Positions 60,501-64,000 of a DNA stretch of 64,000 nucleotides are shown here, piece by piece (within the stretch, counting starts at the first letter, position 1; every line of letters begins with the position of its first letter). Origin of the DNA: Flavobacterium lacisediminis (GTDB lineage Bacteria > Bacteroidota > Bacteroidia > Flavobacteriales > Flavobacteriaceae). The stretch is taken from NCBI RefSeq assembly GCF_025909975.1, contig NZ_JAPCIO010000002.1, positions 248,001-312,000 on the forward strand, read 5' to 3'. The notes beneath the pieces are model-generated. The model saw only the letters and a list, made by a program, of their open reading frames with translations. It was not told the origin of the DNA and searched no databases. Made by a program: the position numbers and the translations under genes.

Positions 60501-63039
60501 CACCACTATAAGAAACAGAAAGACTGAATCCAGAATAGGTTACAGAACTGTCAGAATAAAATTGAACGGTCAAAGTTTGACCTGCTGTCCCCGTATAATT
60601 TATTGTGCCTGTACCAGAGTAAGATGCTAATAGTGTACCGCCAGTTCCAATTCCGCTATAAATTCTAATGTAATCTATACTACTTTCAGTTGTATAATTA
60701 CCTGATATATTAATAATAGCTCCAAGTCCAGCTTCTAAAATTGTATAACCAGATGAATTATTCGCATAATTTCCAGTAGAACCACCATTGTCATAAAGTG
60801 TAATATTAGTTCCACAAGTTACAGTATTATTGCCTGAAGTTGGTATGTTTAAAATGCTTACTACAGTAAATGTGCTATTTGTAGAAGTTGCAGATTGACT
60901 ACTGTTTGTACAAGTAACTACCAATTGCCAAGCAACAGTTGTTCCAACAGTTACAGGAGCAGTTGCAGAATAATTAGAATAAGAGCTGGTTGAAGCACCA
61001 ACATTTACCCATCCAGCACCGTTAGTATTTGATTGCCATTGATAAGTCATTCCGGTTGCTAATGTCATTCCGGTTGCAGCTACCGTATATGTTGAACCTG
61101 GTCCACCATTGTTAGGAGAAACAGAAACTGTTCCTGCTGATGGAGTTCCTGAACAAGCTGGGAAACAAACTCCGCTATAAGTAACAGAAAGACTAAATCC
61201 AGAATATGTTACTGAACCATCAGAATAAAATTGCACAGTTAAAGTTTGTCCAACTGTACCAGTGTAATTTATTGATCCTGTACCAGAATAAGAGGCCAAT
61301 AAAGTTCCTCCAGTTCCAGTTCCGTCATAAATTCTGATGTAATCTAATCCGCTCTCTGTTACATAATTTCCTGAAATATTTATTGTAGCTCCAAGACCGG
61401 CATCTAGAACGGTGTAACCTGTTGAACTACTTGCGTAGTCACCTGTACTACCACCATTGTCATATAAAAGAATATTAGTTCCACAAGTAACAGAGTTATT
61501 ACCCGTAGTTGGTATATTTTGTGTTGAAACTGAAGTAAAAGAAGCTGAATTTGAAGTAGCGCTTTGCCCATTACTTGTACATGTTACAATTAACTGCCAT
61601 AACACTGTTGTTCCTAATACAGGAGCTGTTGCTGTGTAGTTTGAATAAGTACCTGTAGCTGCACCTTGGTTTGTCCAAGTGCTTCCACCATTTGTACTAT
61701 ATTGCCATTGAAAAGTTAATCCAGTCGCTAAAGTATAGCCTGTTGCTGAAACAGTATAAGAAGAGCCAGGATTTCCTGATACAGGTGAAACACTTGTAGT
61801 TCCTGCAGTAGGTGTTCCAGAGCATGCTGGAGGTAATACAACTTGAATAGTGTAATCTTCAGCTTCACCGTAATCAAAATCTCCACAAGCAGGAGCAGGG
61901 TTGCTTAAATAAGCATTTCTTATACGCATTCTATAACTTCCAGCTGGTTGTGCAAGAGGAATTGTAATAGAGCCTAAGTTTGCTGGAGTAGAAAGGTAAC
62001 CTGTTGAAATTACATTTTCACCAGCGTCATTAAAATCAGCATCGTTATTCCAGTCTACCCATACATTATAACCATAAGTACTTGATGGGTGAGTAGCTGT
62101 TATTGAAAAACTGGAGCCTGCAATTTGACTTACAAATTGAGCCGAATAATTCGTGTAAGCAGAAAATCCAGTTGGTGTATTAGAAATGTTCGCAATTCCT
62201 CCAGTGGTTGTAACTCCACTAATATAGTAGGATGTTGAGTAAGTATTTGTAGGAATACAGTATGCTGCAGTAGTTGTGAAAGTATCGGAAGTTGATGTAG
62301 CACTTTGTGAGCTATTTGTACAAGTTACTACTAATTGCCATATTACAGTTCCGGAAGCAGGTGCTGTAGCAGTATAATTTGAATAAGTACTTGTAGCTGT
62401 TCCCTGATTTGTCCAAGTTCCACCACCATTTGTACTATATTGCCATTGGTAAGTATATCCTATCCCTGTTGAATACCCGGTATTCGATACAGTATAGCTA
62501 GAACCTGCAACGCCTGAAGTAGGAGAAACGGATGTTGTTCCTGCATTTGGTGTTCCTGTACATGGAGTAGTGATACAAATACTTGTTAAGTTCATATCAT
62601 TATTGTTTCCATTGTTTATTACTTTAATATAATAAATACCAGGAGATAATGTTGTTGTAATAGTTTCAGTTTGTGCTCCAGCTGTAGTGTTTGTATTTGC
62701 ACAATTTATCTGAGCTAAACCTGAACAAGAGGAAGTAGATGATATTAATTGTAAAAATAAATCTCTATTTGAGGCATTAGCAGTTATAGTAATGCTCAAA
62801 TTTGGACCAGCAGGTACGGTAAAAGTGTACCATCCTTCTCTTCGAAAAGTACCTATGCTACAACCAGTTGCGGTTGGTGTATCTTGTGTGCTGTCGGTTA
62901 TAGATGCTGCGTCACAAGTGCCATTAATAGTCAAGCTTTCAGCACTGGCGCATGACGTTCCTTGCGCAAACGATGTAGTTGTAAAAACAAAAAAAAGAAA
63001 AACCAAAAAGTTTTTCCAATAAGGGGAAAGAGTTTTCAT
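57523..63039 (-). CDS. Giant T9SS-exported surface protein with Ig-like, GEVED and CUB modules
   Basis: The 1838-residue protein has a signal peptide, an N-terminal pre-peptidase-like domain, four Ig-like modules (each with TYQWQYSTNGG and WQLVVTCTN signatures), one GEVED domain (VWVDWNNDADFNDAGENV), two CUB domains (YDNGGSTG, IRIYDGTGTGGTLLASYSG), a later beta-rich region and a C-terminal type A sorting domain (IKSVRVFDVLGRHLAYY, GLIIQVTLSNGTVISKKAIY). It should be exported by the T9SS and attached to the surface; a role in adhesion is a guess. The two CUB units are highly similar. The coding sequence is intact. Confidence 0.9.
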   Translation of the reverse strand: MKTLSPYWKNFLVFLFFVFTTTSFAQGTSCASAESLTINGTCDAASITDSTQDTPTATGCSIGTFRREGWYTFTVPAGPNLSITITANASNRDLFLQLISSTSSCSGLAQINCANTNTTAGAQTETITTTLSPGIYYIKVINNGNNNDMNLTSICITTPCTGTPNAGTTSVSPTSGVAGSSYTVSNTGYSTGIGYTYQWQYSTNGGGTWTNQGTATSTYSNYTATAPASGTVIWQLVVTCTNSSQSATSTSDTFTTTAAYCIPTNTYSTSYYISGVTTTGGIANISNTPTGFSAYTNYSAQFVSQIAGSSFSITATHPSSTYGYNVWVDWNNDADFNDAGENVISTGYLSTPANLGSITIPLAQPAGSYRMRIRNAYLSNPAPACGDFDYGEAEDYTIQVVLPPACSGTPTAGTTSVSPVSGNPGSSYTVSATGYTLATGLTFQWQYSTNGGSTWTNQGAATGTYSNYTATAPVLGTTVLWQLIVTCTSNGQSATSNSASFTSVSTQNIPTTGNNSVTCGTNILLYDNGGSTGDYASSSTGYTVLDAGLGATINISGNYVTESGLDYIRIYDGTGTGGTLLASYSGTGSINYTGTVGQTLTVQFYSDGSVTYSGFSLSVTYSGVCFPACSGTPSAGTVSVSPNNGGPGSTYTVAATGMTLATGMTYQWQSNTNGAGWVNVGASTSSYSNYSATAPVTVGTTVAWQLVVTCTNSSQSATSTNSTFTVVSILNIPTSGNNTVTCGTNITLYDNGGSTGNYANNSSGYTILEAGLGAIINISGNYTTESSIDYIRIYSGIGTGGTLLASYSGTGTINYTGTAGQTLTVQFYSDSSVTYSGFSLSVSYSGVCFPACAGLPVGGTVITNPNTGWPGSPYVVSATGYTQALNLTYQWQYSTDAGATWTNAGAATSSYVNYNATAPASGLVHWQLVVTCTNSGLSANSNTAIFTTMTVSDVATGCPNVVSGGLGLNGLDPAAINCTAASTCVDLEATYLDLGETTNYIVEPIAYNPPFAFNGLANPVSVNTDDVYSPLINLPFDFCFYGNTYNQCTIGSNGILSFNTSLAGTSSGYSFSNNIPISGDARLKENSIFGVFHDIDPGVGGEVGWQLITLPTGCRALVASWYNVPMFSDNSILYTGMMVLYENSNVIEIYIKEKNIDNNNVSPWNGGNAVVGIQNATGTLASVPPARNGLDTNWTTTNEAWRFVPSGNSIASIKWYEGAGTTGPVVGTTPTLSVCPTSTTVYTAEITYTLCDGRTIKEVDQTTVTINGSKVWNGSVSTNWNVANNWTPSGVPTALDCVVIPDTANDPIISGTNFNGLGLNLTINNNANLTVTTNNDLTITNWVNIYSTGDLILQNSASLIQTNNDVNQGTMHMTRTANIRKLDYVYWSSPVTSFASSAISPGTPTWAIYKWNPTIPTNTNGFGNWVSGNETMALGKGYIVRGPDSFTSTVAPFNAVFAGTPNNGTITTPIFRGTWNGGTYSTGVSTTLGTNDDDNWNLIGNPYPSSVRAIDFLTLNTNIDGFIKVWTHGTLPSSAIADPFYNNYVYNYTPGDYITYNSSGTSSGPGVFNGNIAAGQGFFVLMRHTSASAAENVTFNNSMRSSTYDNSQFFRTSNENGRIWLDLIASNGSNIRNLVAYADGATNDRDRLFDAITDEKLNLNLYSLIGEKPMTIQGRTLPFDQEDRVPMGIKVPQSGNYTIGIGTVDGFFSDASQDIYLEDLQNNIIHDLRQSPYNFTSTEGNFPNRFVLRYTNETLGNDDIITDDANLWVISSEVLSVKSTKNEIKSVRVFDVLGRHLAYYPNVNGYEVPLNTIQKNNAGLIIQVTLSNGTVISKKAIY

Positions 63040-63087
63040 TTTAAGTTAAAAAATTGTAGTTTATAGTTGATTGTGTTGATTTTAGCA

Positions 63088-63117
63088 CAAATTTAATTTT
63101 TTTTGTTTACTGTGCAA
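63088..63117 (-). promoter_or_regulatory. Promoter of the 1838-residue protein gene
   Basis: Minus-strand TTG (63117-63115) and TAAATTTG (63095-63088) are 19 bp apart; the ATG is at 63039. Confidence 0.7.
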
Positions 63118-63230
63118 CTTAAAATGAATATTTTGTTAAAAAATGGTTATTTTGTTGATAACTCTTAAGTGTTAGTTAGTCTAAAATTATTAGAAATGTT
63201 TTTTTGTTAATGTTTTGATGATATTACCAT

Positions 63231-63266
63231 AAAAAAACAAGGACTAACGATTAAGTTAGTCCTTGT
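63231..63266 (-). terminator. Terminator of the partial T9SS-cargo gene
   Basis: ACAAGGACTAAC and GTTAGTCCTTGT are perfect arms around a 6-base loop; a T-run follows on the minus strand. Confidence 0.85.
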
Positions 63267-63291
63267 GTGTAATTATTTTAAATTTAATTTT

Positions 63292-64000
63292 TTAGAAAAT
63301 CACTTTATAAGTTTTAGTTGCACCATTTTCTAGTATTACTTCAACTAATAATGGACTTTGTGTTTTAACTACATTTCTAGTAGTAAATGTGTTATTGTTT
63401 ACATTATTAAATGTTCCTAAAACTCTTCCTAATAAATCATATACACGTACTGATTTAATAGTTTGATTTGTTGAATTAACATTGATACTCTCGTTTGTGT
63501 AAACAGTTACAGCATTTGAAGTAAAATCTTCATTACTTAAAGTACTATTGTTAAACTTCAATACAAAACGAGTTTCGTTACTTCCAACTGTTCCAGTAAA
63601 AGTATATGGTGCTACTCTTAAATCATGAGTAATACCTAATACTGTATCTTCTAAATAAATGTTTTGAGCAGTTGAATCAAATAATCCGTCTACTGCAGCA
63701 ATTGCTAATGTATAGTTACCATTTTGAGGAATTGTAACTCCTAAGTTTATTCTATCGTTGTTGTCGAATGGTAACGATCTTCCTTGAATTGATAAACCAT
63801 TATTTTCTGCAACTGAATAAATTTCAAAATTAGTTTTAGCACCAACATTTATTGCATCAAATAGATGATCAACACCATTAGTAGCATCTGTTGCATAACC
63901 TACTAAAGATTTGCTTTCAGCACCTTGAGGAGAAACTAATTGTAGCCAAATTCTATGCTTTTCGTTACTTCCATTTCTAAAGAATTGATCATTTCTATAT
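63292..64000 (-). CDS. T9SS-exported surface protein, C-terminal part (5' end outside window)
   Basis: The minus-strand frame is open from the right edge to the stop at 63292. The visible 236 codons match the C-terminal region of the 1838-residue protein (shared IKSVRVYDLLGRVLG and the preceding SLPFDNNDRINLG and RFVLKF blocks). It ends in a type A sorting domain (LLVEVILENGATKTYKVIF). The rest of the gene lies to the right. The two genes are tandem paralogues at least at the 3' end. Confidence 0.85.
   Translation of the reverse strand, partial: YRNDQFFRNGSNEKHRIWLQLVSPQGAESKSLVGYATDATNGVDHLFDAINVGAKTNFEIYSVAENNGLSIQGRSLPFDNNDRINLGVTIPQNGNYTLAIAAVDGLFDSTAQNIYLEDTVLGITHDLRVAPYTFTGTVGSNETRFVLKFNNSTLSNEDFTSNAVTVYTNESINVNSTNQTIKSVRVYDLLGRVLGTFNNVNNNTFTTRNVVKTQSPLLVEVILENGATKTYKVIF

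Noticed and set aside
63040..63291. Possible small gene in the 250-base gap between the two large surface protein genes
   Set aside because: Only a promoter for the left gene and a terminator for the right one are seen; no supported frame.

Overview
The window looks like chromosomal DNA of a Flavobacterium-like member of the Bacteroidota. It is AT-rich, its promoters carry the TAnnTTTG -7 box of that phylum, it encodes the gliding/type IX secretion (T9SS) proteins GldM and GldN, and several secreted proteins end in T9SS sorting domains. I see no phage, IS element or CRISPR array. Most genes outside the regulatory region are ordinary core or conserved Flavobacteriia genes.

Layout. 1-2141: end of the gld operon (gldM, cut by the window edge, and gldN). 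2207-5675: FAD oxidoreductase, DUF983 protein, ABC-F ATPase. 5672-11399: two-component cassette A, with a secreted PQQ-propeller operon upstream. 11399-25869: housekeeping block with GSCFA protein, RidA, AlaS, M23 peptidase/MerR/LemA/TPM cluster, an outer-membrane barrel, Der, Era, four tandem initiator tRNAs and a J-domain/KTSC protein. 25928-45837: two-component cassettes B and C with their flanking envelope operons. 45868-55366: rhodanese, aromatic amino acid hydroxylase, lipoproteins, AsmA-like protein, urocanate hydratase and two small proteins. 55368-64000: three large surface or secreted proteins.

The most interesting part is a repeated regulatory cassette. Three paralogous sets occur, each made of a small membrane protein, a periplasmic-TPR histidine kinase and a NarL/LuxR-type response regulator. 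A shared 22-bp palindrome, AAATACG-N8-CGTATTT, occurs eight times in intergenic DNA: before each small-protein/kinase/regulator operon and before five neighbouring transcription units, nearly all coding for secreted or outer-membrane proteins. In seven of eight copies the palindrome centre lies 31.5 bp from the first base of a -7-like element, and in the eighth 30.5 bp. This fits an activator bound just upstream of RNA polymerase. Two very small genes (42 and 37 codons) sit behind such sites. The cassette C sites differ from the others in the right half, and the DNA-recognition helix of regulator C differs too. I infer a self-activating envelope-sensing regulon; no function has been tested.

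Start codons were chosen with the -7 boxes, reading-frame context and family starts; where a longer reading frame exists, the reason for the shorter start is given.
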